A stretch of 64,000 nt of DNA, from the NCBI GenBank assembly GCA_944388955.1, contig CALXKJ010000006.1, positions 1-64,000 on the forward strand, written 5' to 3'. A program made the position numbers and the translations under genes. Source of the DNA: an uncultured Spirochaetaceae bacterium. GTDB lineage: Bacteria; Spirochaetota; Spirochaetia; Sphaerochaetales; Sphaerochaetaceae. Positions within the stretch are counted from its first letter, which is position 1. Every line of letters starts with the position of its first letter. Under the pieces are notes generated by a model. The model worked only from the letters and a program-made list of their open reading frames with translations. It made no database searches and was not told the origin of the DNA. Of this stretch, positions 34,247 through 42,802 are shown piece after piece.

Positions 34247-35167
34247 TCAGTTTTCCTCCTTTCCGAATCTGGTTATCTTCAGATAGATGACAGCGAATAT
34301 AGCCAGGATGATGAAGCAGATTACAGACATGGCTGAACCATAACCGTAATTCGTCGACTTCGTTGCCTGGTTTGCAAGAAGGATGCTGACCGTTGTCGTT
34401 CTTCCGACAGGACCACCACCTGTAAGGCTGTATATAAGGTCAACGCTGTTGAATTCGTTGACAGTCCTGAGAAGCGTTGTGAGAACGATTGTCTCCTTAA
34501 GCTGCGGTACTGTGATGTGGATAAGGGACTGCCATCTGTTAGCACCATCGATCTTGCCAGCTTCATAGAGCTCTGTAGGGATGCTCTGCATAGCTGCAAG
34601 GAGGCTGATTGCGAAGAATGGGACACCTCTCCAAAGCTCAGCGAGGATAAGCGAAGGAAGCGCTGTAGATGGATTTGAAATCCAGGCTTTGCCAGTCTCG
34701 ATGAGTCCGACTTTCATCAGCAGATCATTGAGAATACCGATGTTCTGGTTATAGATGAGATTCCAGAGAACAGCTGTAAGAACACCTGACATGGCCCATG
34801 GTATGAAGATAAGTGCTCTGAAGAAGCCTCTTGCCTTGAATTTCTGGTTAAGCAGCAGCGCAATGATAAGACCAAGCGTGAACTGGAGGATAACCTCCCA
34901 GAAAACCCACTTGAGTGATACAAGCATTGCCTGCCAGAACTCTGAGCCTGTAATGATTGCGACGAAATTGCCGAACCCCTTGAATCCATTGAGCCATGGC
35001 ATAACAGGGTTGTAATCATAGAAGCTGAGTCGGAATACATACCCGATTGGATATACCATGAATATAAGGACAAGAAGTACTGGTGGCAGAAGTAAAAGAT
35101 ATGGAGCTAAGTTGCGCTTTTTCTTTGCTTTCACAAGCGCAGGCGTAGCTGTTTCTGTCTTTTTCAT
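34247..35167 (-). CDS. Carbohydrate ABC transporter permease (MalF/YesP type)
   Basis: 306 aa from the ATG at 35167, which follows GGAGAGA; the open frame extends 22 codons further but without support. It has six hydrophobic helices and the EAA loop YEAGKIDGANRWQSLIHITVPQL near residue 220. First gene of the importer operon, divergent from the YesMN-type sensor and regulator genes, which probably control it. No ATPase gene accompanies the operon; the MsmX-like protein at 20380-21474 is the candidate. Confidence 0.93.
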   Translation of the reverse strand: MKKTETATPALVKAKKKRNLAPYLLLLPPVLLVLIFMVYPIGYVFRLSFYDYNPVMPWLNGFKGFGNFVAIITGSEFWQAMLVSLKWVFWEVILQFTLGLIIALLLNQKFKARGFFRALIFIPWAMSGVLTAVLWNLIYNQNIGILNDLLMKVGLIETGKAWISNPSTALPSLILAELWRGVPFFAISLLAAMQSIPTELYEAGKIDGANRWQSLIHITVPQLKETIVLTTLLRTVNEFNSVDLIYSLTGGGPVGRTTTVSILLANQATKSTNYGYGSAMSVICFIILAIFAVIYLKITRFGKEEN

Positions 35168-35193
35168 GAAAAGTTCTCTCCTTGTGACCGATA

Positions 35194-35213
35194 AATCTAT
35201 GAAAACATAGATT
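35194..35213. promoter_or_regulatory. Perfect 20-bp palindromic element upstream of the importer operon
   Basis: AATCTATG (35194-35201), AAAA, CATAGATT (35206-35213), 26 bp upstream of the first permease start. It may be an operator or a 5'-UTR hairpin of the importer transcript. Confidence 0.5.
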
Positions 35214-35231
35214 GCCCGGATTTCAATCAAC

Positions 35232-35259
35232 AATATTTAGAGTGTTTTATAGAATATTT
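35232..35259. promoter_or_regulatory. Direct repeat, candidate AraC-type response-regulator site
   Basis: Two AATATTT copies (35232-35238 and 35253-35259) are spaced 21 bp start to start, two helical turns. They lie in the divergent region between the importer and the yesMN-type genes. AraC-family regulators commonly bind direct repeats at this spacing. Confidence 0.4.
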
Positions 35260-35329
35260 GAAATGTTTATATGGTTTAAGAAAGTTGTGGAAATCAAATG
35301 ATTCTCCACGTATCATCTTGAAAGAAATA

Positions 35330-37063
35330 ATGAAAAAGAGCGCAAGGCACACTCCAAAATCTGTTTGGAATATAACATTCTATTCGGTGATAATCCTATC
35401 AGCAGTCGCGTTGCTGTTTCTTGCGCTTGTATTCATTCTTTCGTCTTTTCAGCAGCATAGACAGATGAAGGATACTGCCTATGCGGTTCTGGGACAGATA
35501 ACAGGAAGCATTGAATCTGGTCTTACATCGCTTCGTGGAGAGACGGCAGAGGTCCTCATGAGCCTTCCTTATTACCAGCTGGAGAGTGCGGTGGAGAATA
35601 ACGAGCTGCCTGTTGATCCTAACGTCTACTATTCCGTTTATCAGGATTTCAGGAATTATACTGAGTCATCCAATCTTGTGGAGTCTTTCATGCTTTACGT
35701 CGCTAGGGGAATGATCAGGGCTTCATGGCGTTCGGACTATACAGCAGTCTCCACAGTTGACTTCTCCTATGAGGATTATATCGGCAAGGATGCTCTCTGG
35801 ATTGCTCCTGAAACAGTACTCCCGCTTGGAATGCATGATGGTGGGCGAGGCGCGCTTGGTCTTATGTATCTTATCGGGAAGCCTGACTCAGAAGAGCATG
35901 GCTTCGTGCTATTTGAGGCTTCTGATGACCTTCTGAAAGGTAATGCCGACTATGCGAGGATAACGCCTTCAAGCCATTTCTTCATAATATGCGGGGGAAA
36001 GAATATCTTCTCGGATGCGGTGGTGCCTGAAATCGGGAATCCATACATCAGCGATTCATTCAGAGAGAATGGCTACATCTATTTCTATCAGCCTGTGGAA
36101 CTTGATGATCTTGATGTACCGCTCGGTGTGCTTGCGGCTGTTCCGTATTCAGAGATGGTTGCTGATCAGCGCATACTCCTCATTGCATTCTTTATGATGG
36201 CTGTGGCCCTGGCTTTCTTCGCTGTATATCTATATAAGACGATGCAGATGGGGCTGACAGAGCCTGTACAGCGGCTCAAAAGCAAGATCAGTACGCTTGA
36301 GGAGAATAATTTCATCAGCAATGAGAGGATATCTGGCGGACTTGAGATTGAGATGATAGATAATTCAATCGATGAGCTTGCGAAGCGTATCCGCACGCTT
36401 ATAGATGAGCTGAATACCGAGATGGACAACAGACGGGTGGCGGAGCTCAATATCCTGACAGCGCAGATCAATCCTCATTTTCTCTACAATGCGCTTGATG
36501 TGATTTACCAGCTGTGTACGATTGGTGAGATAAAGGAAGCTCAGATGATGACTTCAGAACTTGCCCAGTTCTACCGTATCGGTGTGTCAAAGGGCGGGAA
36601 TATCATCAGTCTCGCCGATGAGATAGAGCATGTGAGAATGTATCTCTCGATTATGAAGACGCGTTTCGGGGACTTCACATTCGAGATTGATTTCCCTGAA
36701 TATCTTGGTCGATATCGGACAGTCAAGACAATTCTCCAGCCGATTGCCGAGAATGCGATATACCATGGCATACGGCCACGCAGGAGCGGTGGCACTGTCC
36801 TGATAAAAGCCTCAAAGAGAGACGATGAGATAACCATAACAGTATCAGATGACGGTGTAGGCATTTCACTGCCAGAGCTTTCTTATATCAAGACAGCACT
36901 CAGGCAGGGAATGAAGCAGGAACCGGGTAAGCTGTATGGGCTTGTCAATGTCAATGAGAGAATCAGGATGACATACATAGATAAAGGAAGCTACGGAATC
37001 GATATTGAAAGCGTGCTTGATGAAGGCACCACAGTCACAATAACATTTCCAGCCGTGGAGTGA
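35330..37063 (+). CDS. YesM-type sensor histidine kinase
   Basis: 577 aa from ATG 35330; the frame opens with a TTG 24 codons earlier but the ATG directly precedes a typical N-terminus. A membrane helix at about 13-38, an extracytoplasmic sensor region of about 240 residues, a second helix at about 280-300, and a HAMP linker. The LytS/YesM-type kinase core has NPHFLYNALDVI near 380 (phospho-His), NAIYHGI near 474 and DDGVGI near 507. It pairs with the response regulator 3 bp downstream. Such systems sense extracytoplasmic oligosaccharides and induce their importers; the divergent importer is the likely target. Confidence 0.93.
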   Translation: MKKSARHTPKSVWNITFYSVIILSAVALLFLALVFILSSFQQHRQMKDTAYAVLGQITGSIESGLTSLRGETAEVLMSLPYYQLESAVENNELPVDPNVYYSVYQDFRNYTESSNLVESFMLYVARGMIRASWRSDYTAVSTVDFSYEDYIGKDALWIAPETVLPLGMHDGGRGALGLMYLIGKPDSEEHGFVLFEASDDLLKGNADYARITPSSHFFIICGGKNIFSDAVVPEIGNPYISDSFRENGYIYFYQPVELDDLDVPLGVLAAVPYSEMVADQRILLIAFFMMAVALAFFAVYLYKTMQMGLTEPVQRLKSKISTLEENNFISNERISGGLEIEMIDNSIDELAKRIRTLIDELNTEMDNRRVAELNILTAQINPHFLYNALDVIYQLCTIGEIKEAQMMTSELAQFYRIGVSKGGNIISLADEIEHVRMYLSIMKTRFGDFTFEIDFPEYLGRYRTVKTILQPIAENAIYHGIRPRRSGGTVLIKASKRDDEITITVSDDGVGISLPELSYIKTALRQGMKQEPGKLYGLVNVNERIRMTYIDKGSYGIDIESVLDEGTTVTITFPAVE

Positions 37064-37066
37064 GAT

Positions 37067-38242
37067 ATGAATGTTCTTTATGTAGATGACGAGATAATAG
37101 CCAGAAAAAGCATGAAGGTCATAATTCCCTGGGAGGAACATGGATGGACATTGATGGAGACAGCCAAAGATGGTATCGAGGCGCTGGATTTCATGCGTAT
37201 CAACCGTCCTGATGTTGTCATCTCTGATGTGAAGATGCCTATTATGGATGGTCTGCAGATGGCGCAGATTGCGATGGAATACTATCCGGAGATGAAATTC
37301 ATATTCCTCTCGGGCTATGAGGATTTCGCATATGCAAAAGAAGCTCTTCGTCTCAATGCTGTTGATTATCTTGTGAAACCTGTCAGTCCTGAAGCCCTTA
37401 TAGCGGTACTGGAGAAGACTGAAAAGCTTTATCTGAGGGATGAGCGCATAAACCGTGTGGTGACAGAGAGTTTCCCAGCTCTTCGCAGAAGCTATGTCCA
37501 GAGCTTTATGGATAAGAATTTCGCAGATGCTGATGACAATTTCTTCTCTTCCCTTGAGCTTTTCCTGGATAACGGCTATGCCGCTACGGGTTTCGTGGAA
37601 ATCGATGGTGAGCTTACTCCCAGAATCAGGGGGAAGCTGCGCACTATTCCTGACATGCTTGCTCTAGCGCATCCCGGCTCATTCTTCATGCTTATGGATA
37701 CAGACCAGCTGTTCTTCATCTATACTGCAAGCGGAACTGCGACGGAGACGGAATTTGCCGAGAAGCTGCAGTCACTGGAGGATGAGATGACGATACTCTT
37801 CCAGTCTGTGACATCGCTCAAGCCTGTCTATTATCGTGGGGCGGCGGTGAAGTCGCTTTCTGATATAAGCATATCCTATCGTAGTGCAGTCTCGAAGCGC
37901 AGCAGTCGCCTTGAAGACGCGATGTACCGCATAAGACATTATGTTGATGAGAATTATCCCGATGCGGGGCTGTCACTGACGGGAATAGCTGACAGATTCG
38001 GAATCAATCATTGCTATCTTACGAGCCTTTTCAAGGAGAAATTCGGAATCAACCTGTATGACTATCTCATCAACGTGAGGATGGAGAAAGCCGGAGAGCT
38101 TCTCCGTGAAACGAATCTGAGAAGCTATGAGATTTCCGATAAAGTCGGTTACAGCAACAGCCAGTATTTCAGCCTGAGTTTCAAGAAGCACTTTGGCTGT
38201 ACTGCAACGGAATACAGACTTAAATACAGAAAAACTGAATAG
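37067..38242 (+). CDS. YesN-type response regulator with AraC output domain
   Basis: 391 aa. Receiver domain at residues 1-120 with the acidic pair in VDDEIIARKS, phospho-acceptor Asp in PDVVISDVKMPIMDG near 54, and Lys in YLVKPVS near 104. After a divergent linker, the C-terminal about 100 residues are two AraC helix-turn-helix units (LSLTGIADRFGINHCYLTSLFKEKFGINLYDYL, then IAS-like SYEISDKVGYSNSQYFSLSFKKHFG). Co-transcribed with the sensor; the GH106-like gene follows 20 bp later and may be in the same operon. Confidence 0.93.
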   Translation: MNVLYVDDEIIARKSMKVIIPWEEHGWTLMETAKDGIEALDFMRINRPDVVISDVKMPIMDGLQMAQIAMEYYPEMKFIFLSGYEDFAYAKEALRLNAVDYLVKPVSPEALIAVLEKTEKLYLRDERINRVVTESFPALRRSYVQSFMDKNFADADDNFFSSLELFLDNGYAATGFVEIDGELTPRIRGKLRTIPDMLALAHPGSFFMLMDTDQLFFIYTASGTATETEFAEKLQSLEDEMTILFQSVTSLKPVYYRGAAVKSLSDISISYRSAVSKRSSRLEDAMYRIRHYVDENYPDAGLSLTGIADRFGINHCYLTSLFKEKFGINLYDYLINVRMEKAGELLRETNLRSYEISDKVGYSNSQYFSLSFKKHFGCTATEYRLKYRKTE

Positions 38243-38262
38243 AGTCATTTTTAGGAGGCGTT

Positions 38263-41181
38263 ATGGAAAACAGATTCAGGATTGCTCCTTTCTGGTTCTG
38301 GAATGGAAAGATCACAGAAGAGGGCATCAGGCGTGATATAAAAGAAATGAAGGATAAAGGCATGTCCGGATTTCTCATTCATCCAAGACAGGGACTTGAA
38401 ATACCATATCTTTCCTCGGAATTCTTCTCGCTTGTCGAATACGCTGTCGAAGAAGGGAAGCGTCAGGGGCTTGAAGTCTGGTTCTATGATGAGTTTCCTT
38501 ACCCGAGTGCGGCAAGTGCAGGACAGGTCGTGCTTGAGCATCCTGAGTATGCGGTACTTGAGCTTGTGAGGACGGAATCGGAAGGAAAGGGCGGAAGCAT
38601 ATCTGTCACAGTTCCATGGAGCCGGCTCCTCTCCGCAAAGGCATACAGGATGCATAATGGGGATATAAAATGGGATGAATGCATCGATATTCTTCCAGAT
38701 GCCGGTGTTGTCTATGGGGAGGATGTTTTCCAGCTTTCCGGACTTACTCATTACACAAGAAAGAGATATTTCCAGAGTGGGCTTGAGTGGCGTATCGATA
38801 GCACTCTTCCAGAAGGCGAGTGGAAGATTATTGTGATCTCCGAACGCGAAATGCGGGATTTTAAGTACTTTGTCACATTCCCTGACCCCCTCAAGAAAGA
38901 CGCTGTCAAGGAATTCCTGAGAACGACTCATGAGCGCTATGCAGCCCGCACTGCGATTGCCCGTGAATTCGGTAAGTCCATAGGTGGTTTCTTCACAGAT
39001 GAGGTAACCGCATTCCCTCCAGGAGAGCCTTGGTCGCATGAGATTGTGGACTATGTGGAAAAGCATGACGCTATAGATCTCATCGCCTCGCTTCCAGCAC
39101 TGTATTACGATAGCTACCCCGATGCAAGCCGTGTCAGATATGCATACTGGAATGCCGCCTCCGAGCTATTCTTCGAAAGCTATGACAAAGCAGTTCTCGA
39201 GTGGTGCCATGAGCACAACCTTGAGTATATATGCGAAAAGCCTATTCTCCGCTCAAAGGAGACTTCTCTTATTGATATCCCTGGTATCGATACAGCCCAT
39301 TCAAAAGCAGGCTCGATAAAGGATATCGTTGAGGCCAGGTACAGGGGAAATGGCAAGATCGTCTCCTCCGGAGCTCATTTCTATCACAAGAAAGGTACGC
39401 TTTGTGAGCCATTCCATTCAGTTGGCTGGGGGATGACGCTTCAGGATATGAAATGGGCTCTCGACTGGCTCTCTGTCGTAGGGATTAAGTGGTTTATCCC
39501 TCATGCCGCGTATTACACGACAGCCTCGCTTAGAAAACATGACGCCGCGCCGTCATCATTCCGCCAGATGCCTTGGTGGAAGCATTATGGGCTTTTATCC
39601 GAGCATGCTGATAAGCTTGTCTCCTTCAATGAGAAGAAAAGGGTTGTGAAACTCCTTCTCATAGATCCTATGACATCGGTATGGACAAGCTCCGGAGATG
39701 AGAAGAAGCGGCTTGATGAAGATTTCGCCGCATTGCAGAATGCGCTTCTTGCCAGATGCGTTGATTATTATATCGCTGATCAGGATCTTGTTGCTGATGC
39801 AGTTATTGATGATGGTGCCATGATTATAAATGGCGAGCGCTGGGAGACTGTTGTCTTCCCATTCATGAAGAATGCTGAGACAGGGGCGGCCCGGAAGATG
39901 AAGGAGTTCGTCGATAAGGGAGGCAATGGAGTGTTTGTATCGCTCCTTCCTTATGAGAGCATTTCAGATGGCTGTGCTGATGTGTTCCATAGTGAGAAAG
40001 GTAAAGCGATGCATGAGGCGTATGTCCGAAGGGAAAACCCAGAGGATTTCAAGGAAGGCAATACGTATTTCTTCGGCTCTATTGATTCTGCTGTTTCCTA
40101 TCTCTCTTCTGTGATAAGCATGCCTTACACAGTTTCCGGAAGTCTTTATGATTCCGGTGCTATACGCTCATTCATAGCAGAAGACGGAAACGCATATGAT
40201 CTTTTTATCATGAATCTCTCCTCCGCAAGCGGAAGCGTGACCGTGAAATACAGAGACAGGGAAATCGATATCCCTCTATCACGCTTCGAATCGGTTTTCA
40301 TCCATGACGGTGAGATTCCGGAGAAGAAAGAAGCTTACCCTGTTGATATCTCCAGACCAATGAAGCAGAAGGCGATGAACATGAACGCGCTCAGGCTTGG
40401 CAAATGGATGATGTCAATTGATGGCTCAGAAAGAAAGGAAGTCGATGCGGTAGCACTATATGAAGCTTCCGAAGAAGCTGGGATCTCGCTTCCATCAGTC
40501 GGCACATATGCCTTCGGCTGTCCGAAAGTGATGGCGATGAAGGAATGCGCTGTCGATTATGAATTCTCTTTCATGGTTGATAATGGAGCACTCTCTGATG
40601 ACATCTTCCTCATGATGGAGCCTGACTCGATAGAAGGAAAAGATATCGTAATCCGCGTGAATGGAAACGAAGTCTCGGATTTCACTCCAGTTTTATCATT
40701 CCTGCCTGAAAGTCTCTCGCTTAAGATAACCGGACTCATTAAGGAGGGTATGAACAGCGTTGCAGTCTCCCTTGTCACAGATAAGACATATGGAGGTCTA
40801 CGCAATCCTCTTTATATCGCAGGTGATTTCGGTGTCTTCAGAAAGGATGGTGTGTGGACACTGACTTCCCTTCCCGATGAGGGGTCGCCTCTTGATAGGA
40901 TCTCATCAGGACTTCCTTTCTATAGCGGTGATGTATCATATGAGTTTGAGATACCGGAGAATGCAAAGGCGATAGAAATCGCGAATGAGGAATTCGAGGA
41001 TTCTGCATCGCTCTCTACTGATGGTATGGACTCCGGCGCTGTGGCATGGTCCCCATACATTTTCCCACTTCCTCATACTCATGGCAGGAAAGCTGTGCTT
41101 ACTGTCACAAACACGCTGCTCTCATTATTTGAGGGAGAAGTCTATGACAGGAAGAGTGACAGGAATGTGAGCATTGAATAA
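38263..41181 (+). CDS. GH106-like glycoside hydrolase (putative alpha-L-rhamnosidase)
   Basis: 972 aa, AGGAGG 5-6 nt before the ATG, no signal peptide. The N-terminus has the pattern APFWFWNGKIT...GFLIHPRQGLEIPYLS...VWFYDEFPYPSAAS shared by large glycosidases annotated as GH106 or GH2-like alpha-L-rhamnosidases. The acidic segment GGFFTDEVTAFPP follows. The C-terminal about 200 residues look like a GH2-type sugar-binding beta-sandwich (ITGLIKEGMNSVAVSLV, LYIAGDFGVF). Position directly after the two-component genes and opposite the importer fits removal of rhamnose from imported oligosaccharides. Family membership is from remembered motifs; specificity is inference. Confidence 0.72.
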   Translation: MENRFRIAPFWFWNGKITEEGIRRDIKEMKDKGMSGFLIHPRQGLEIPYLSSEFFSLVEYAVEEGKRQGLEVWFYDEFPYPSAASAGQVVLEHPEYAVLELVRTESEGKGGSISVTVPWSRLLSAKAYRMHNGDIKWDECIDILPDAGVVYGEDVFQLSGLTHYTRKRYFQSGLEWRIDSTLPEGEWKIIVISEREMRDFKYFVTFPDPLKKDAVKEFLRTTHERYAARTAIAREFGKSIGGFFTDEVTAFPPGEPWSHEIVDYVEKHDAIDLIASLPALYYDSYPDASRVRYAYWNAASELFFESYDKAVLEWCHEHNLEYICEKPILRSKETSLIDIPGIDTAHSKAGSIKDIVEARYRGNGKIVSSGAHFYHKKGTLCEPFHSVGWGMTLQDMKWALDWLSVVGIKWFIPHAAYYTTASLRKHDAAPSSFRQMPWWKHYGLLSEHADKLVSFNEKKRVVKLLLIDPMTSVWTSSGDEKKRLDEDFAALQNALLARCVDYYIADQDLVADAVIDDGAMIINGERWETVVFPFMKNAETGAARKMKEFVDKGGNGVFVSLLPYESISDGCADVFHSEKGKAMHEAYVRRENPEDFKEGNTYFFGSIDSAVSYLSSVISMPYTVSGSLYDSGAIRSFIAEDGNAYDLFIMNLSSASGSVTVKYRDREIDIPLSRFESVFIHDGEIPEKKEAYPVDISRPMKQKAMNMNALRLGKWMMSIDGSERKEVDAVALYEASEEAGISLPSVGTYAFGCPKVMAMKECAVDYEFSFMVDNGALSDDIFLMMEPDSIEGKDIVIRVNGNEVSDFTPVLSFLPESLSLKITGLIKEGMNSVAVSLVTDKTYGGLRNPLYIAGDFGVFRKDGVWTLTSLPDEGSPLDRISSGLPFYSGDVSYEFEIPENAKAIEIANEEFEDSASLSTDGMDSGAVAWSPYIFPLPHTHGRKAVLTVTNTLLSLFEGEVYDRKSDRNVSIE

Positions 41182-41190
41182 TGCATGAAT

Positions 41191-41224
41191 AGGAGCCCTT
41201 TCTTCTTCAAGAACAAGGGCTCCT
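41191..41224 (+). terminator. Terminator after the GH106-like gene
   Basis: AGGAGCCCTT (41191-41200) and AAGGGCTCCT (41215-41224), a perfect 10-bp stem with a 14-nt loop; the following sequence is poor in T on the plus strand. Confidence 0.6.
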
Positions 41225-41263
41225 CCTGTCCATGCAGAAGAGCCTGGAGTGTATATAATAAAG

Positions 41264-41288
41264 AAAGCTCTCCTCGAAAGAGAGCTTT
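41264..41288 (-). terminator. Terminator of the tRNA-Gly transcript
   Basis: AAAGCTCTC (41264-41272) and GAGAGCTTT (41280-41288), a perfect 9-bp stem directly downstream of the tRNA on the minus strand and followed there by CTTTATT. Confidence 0.8.
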
Positions 41289-41290
41289 TA

Positions 41291-41362
41291 AGCGACTGAC
41301 GGGAATCGGACCCGCTTCTTATGCTTGGGAAGCATAGGTAATAACCATTATACGACAGTCGC
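41291..41362 (-). tRNA. tRNA-Gly (anticodon CCC)
   Basis: A full cloverleaf on the minus strand: acceptor GCGACTG/CAGTCGC, discriminator U, D-arm GTATAATGGTTATTAC, anticodon stem TATGC/GCATA with loop TTCCCAA, so anticodon CCC reading GGG. The 3' CCA is not encoded. The T arm is GCGGG/CCCGT with loop TCCGATT, where position 55, nearly always U (pseudouridine), is C. The rest matches bacterial tRNA-Gly. The only tRNA in the window. Confidence 0.93.
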
Positions 41363-41416
41363 AATCTGGTCTTGAGAATAAACGTTTTTGCTATAAAACG
41401 CAAGCTGAGGATTGAT

Positions 41417-42784
41417 ATGGACGAGCAGAAGAGATTGGCACACTACAGGAAAATGACGGAGACTCCGGTTCCGCGTCTCATATGGAAATTAGCCATACCG
41501 ACGATTATCAGTATGCTGATATCATCGATATACAATACAGCAGATACATTCTTCGTCTCTCAGCTTGGCACAAGCGCTGCCGGTGCTGTCGGCGTTGTCT
41601 TTTCCGTCATGGCAATAATCCAGGCTATCGGATTTACAATCGGCATGGGTGCTGGCAATATCCTTTCACGCGAGCTTGGCGCGAAAGAGGATGAGAATGC
41701 TACCGTCACTGCAAGTACAGGGTTTGCGTTCGCGCTCGTGCTTTCTCTTATTCTTTCAATATGCGGTCTTGTATTCCTTAAAGGCCTGATGAGGATTCTC
41801 GGAGCCACTGAGACAATCCTTCCATACGCTGAGGCATATGCGCGCTACATCTTCCTTGGATGCCCTGTGATGTGCCTGTCATTCGTGCTCAATAACTATC
41901 TCAGGGCAGAAGGAAAGGCGATGTATGGTATGGTCGGAATCACAGTCGGAGGATTGCTGAATATCGTGCTTGACCCGATATTCATCTTCTCGTTTGGATT
42001 CGGAACGGCAGGGGCTGCTATGGCTACAGCGCTTTCTCAGCTTATTTCATTCTGCATCCTTCTTTCATTCTTCCTCTGCGGAAAGAGCAGTGTAAGGATA
42101 TCTTTCAGGAAAGTCTCGGCAGATTTCCATCTCTATCTCCGTATAGTCGTCATAGGTCTTCCTACATTGATGAGACAAGGTCTGGCTTCAATTGCTTCTG
42201 TGGCTCTCAATGTCGCGGCGGCAGCCTTTGGCGATGCGGCAGTTGCCGCGATGAGCATCACCGGACGTATAATGATGTTCGCATTCTCCGCCATGCTCGG
42301 ATTCGGACAGGGTTTCCAGCCTGTTGCATCTTTCAATTTTGGCGCTAAACGTTACGACAGGGTGCGGGAAGCGACGAAGTATACTGCAATTACAGGGACG
42401 CTCATCATGCTTGCTGTCTCTGTCATATGCATTATACTCGCACCTTCTATAATGCGCGTGTTCCGTCGTGATGATCTTGAAGTGATAGCGATAGGAACAT
42501 ATGCTCTACGCGTACAGGCTCTGCTATTGCCTCTTACAGGTCTCGTTACGGCTACGAATATGGGACTTCAGTCCACAGGACAGGCTCTTCCTGCAACAGT
42601 GCTCGCGATGGCAAGGCAGGGAATCTTCTTCATTCCGCTGATTCTGATTCTCCCTGTCTTCCTTGGCATAAGGGGTGTCGCGCTCAGTCAGCCCATCAGC
42701 GATGGACTTACAGCTGTAATCGCTATCTTTTTCTTCTCATCCTTCATGCGTATGCTGAAAAAAGAAGCGGAGAAACAGAGCTGA
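41417..42784 (+). CDS. MATE-family efflux transporter
   Basis: 455 aa from ATG 41417 (MDEQKRLAHYRKM), with GAGG upstream; the frame opens earlier at a TTG without support. TPVPRLIWKLAIPTIISMLISSIYNTADTFF is the standard MATE first helix, and the second-half VIGLPTLMRQG and FNFGAKRYDR segments are present. Twelve predicted helices. It ends 18 bp before manA. Substrate unknown. Confidence 0.9.
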   Translation: MDEQKRLAHYRKMTETPVPRLIWKLAIPTIISMLISSIYNTADTFFVSQLGTSAAGAVGVVFSVMAIIQAIGFTIGMGAGNILSRELGAKEDENATVTASTGFAFALVLSLILSICGLVFLKGLMRILGATETILPYAEAYARYIFLGCPVMCLSFVLNNYLRAEGKAMYGMVGITVGGLLNIVLDPIFIFSFGFGTAGAAMATALSQLISFCILLSFFLCGKSSVRISFRKVSADFHLYLRIVVIGLPTLMRQGLASIASVALNVAAAAFGDAAVAAMSITGRIMMFAFSAMLGFGQGFQPVASFNFGAKRYDRVREATKYTAITGTLIMLAVSVICIILAPSIMRVFRRDDLEVIAIGTYALRVQALLLPLTGLVTATNMGLQSTGQALPATVLAMARQGIFFIPLILILPVFLGIRGVALSQPISDGLTAVIAIFFFSSFMRMLKKEAEKQS

Positions 42785-42786
42785 TG

Positions 42787-42795
42787 TGTTATACT
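42787..42795 (+). promoter_or_regulatory. Extended -10 promoter of manA, leaderless
   Basis: TGT-TATACT: TG (42787-42788) one base before TATACT (42790-42795), an extended -10. Seven nt then separate it from the ATG at 42803, with no Shine-Dalgarno sequence. Confidence 0.55.
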
Positions 42796-42802
42796 TCACT
42801 GT

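Noticed and set aside
24096-41181. Interpretation of the sulfatase locus as a glycosaminoglycan utilisation locus
   Set aside because: There is no GAG lyase (PL8, PL12 or PL13), no exported sulfatase and no hexosamine pathway gene. The YesU-, YetA- and GH106-like genes point to rhamnose-containing glycans instead.
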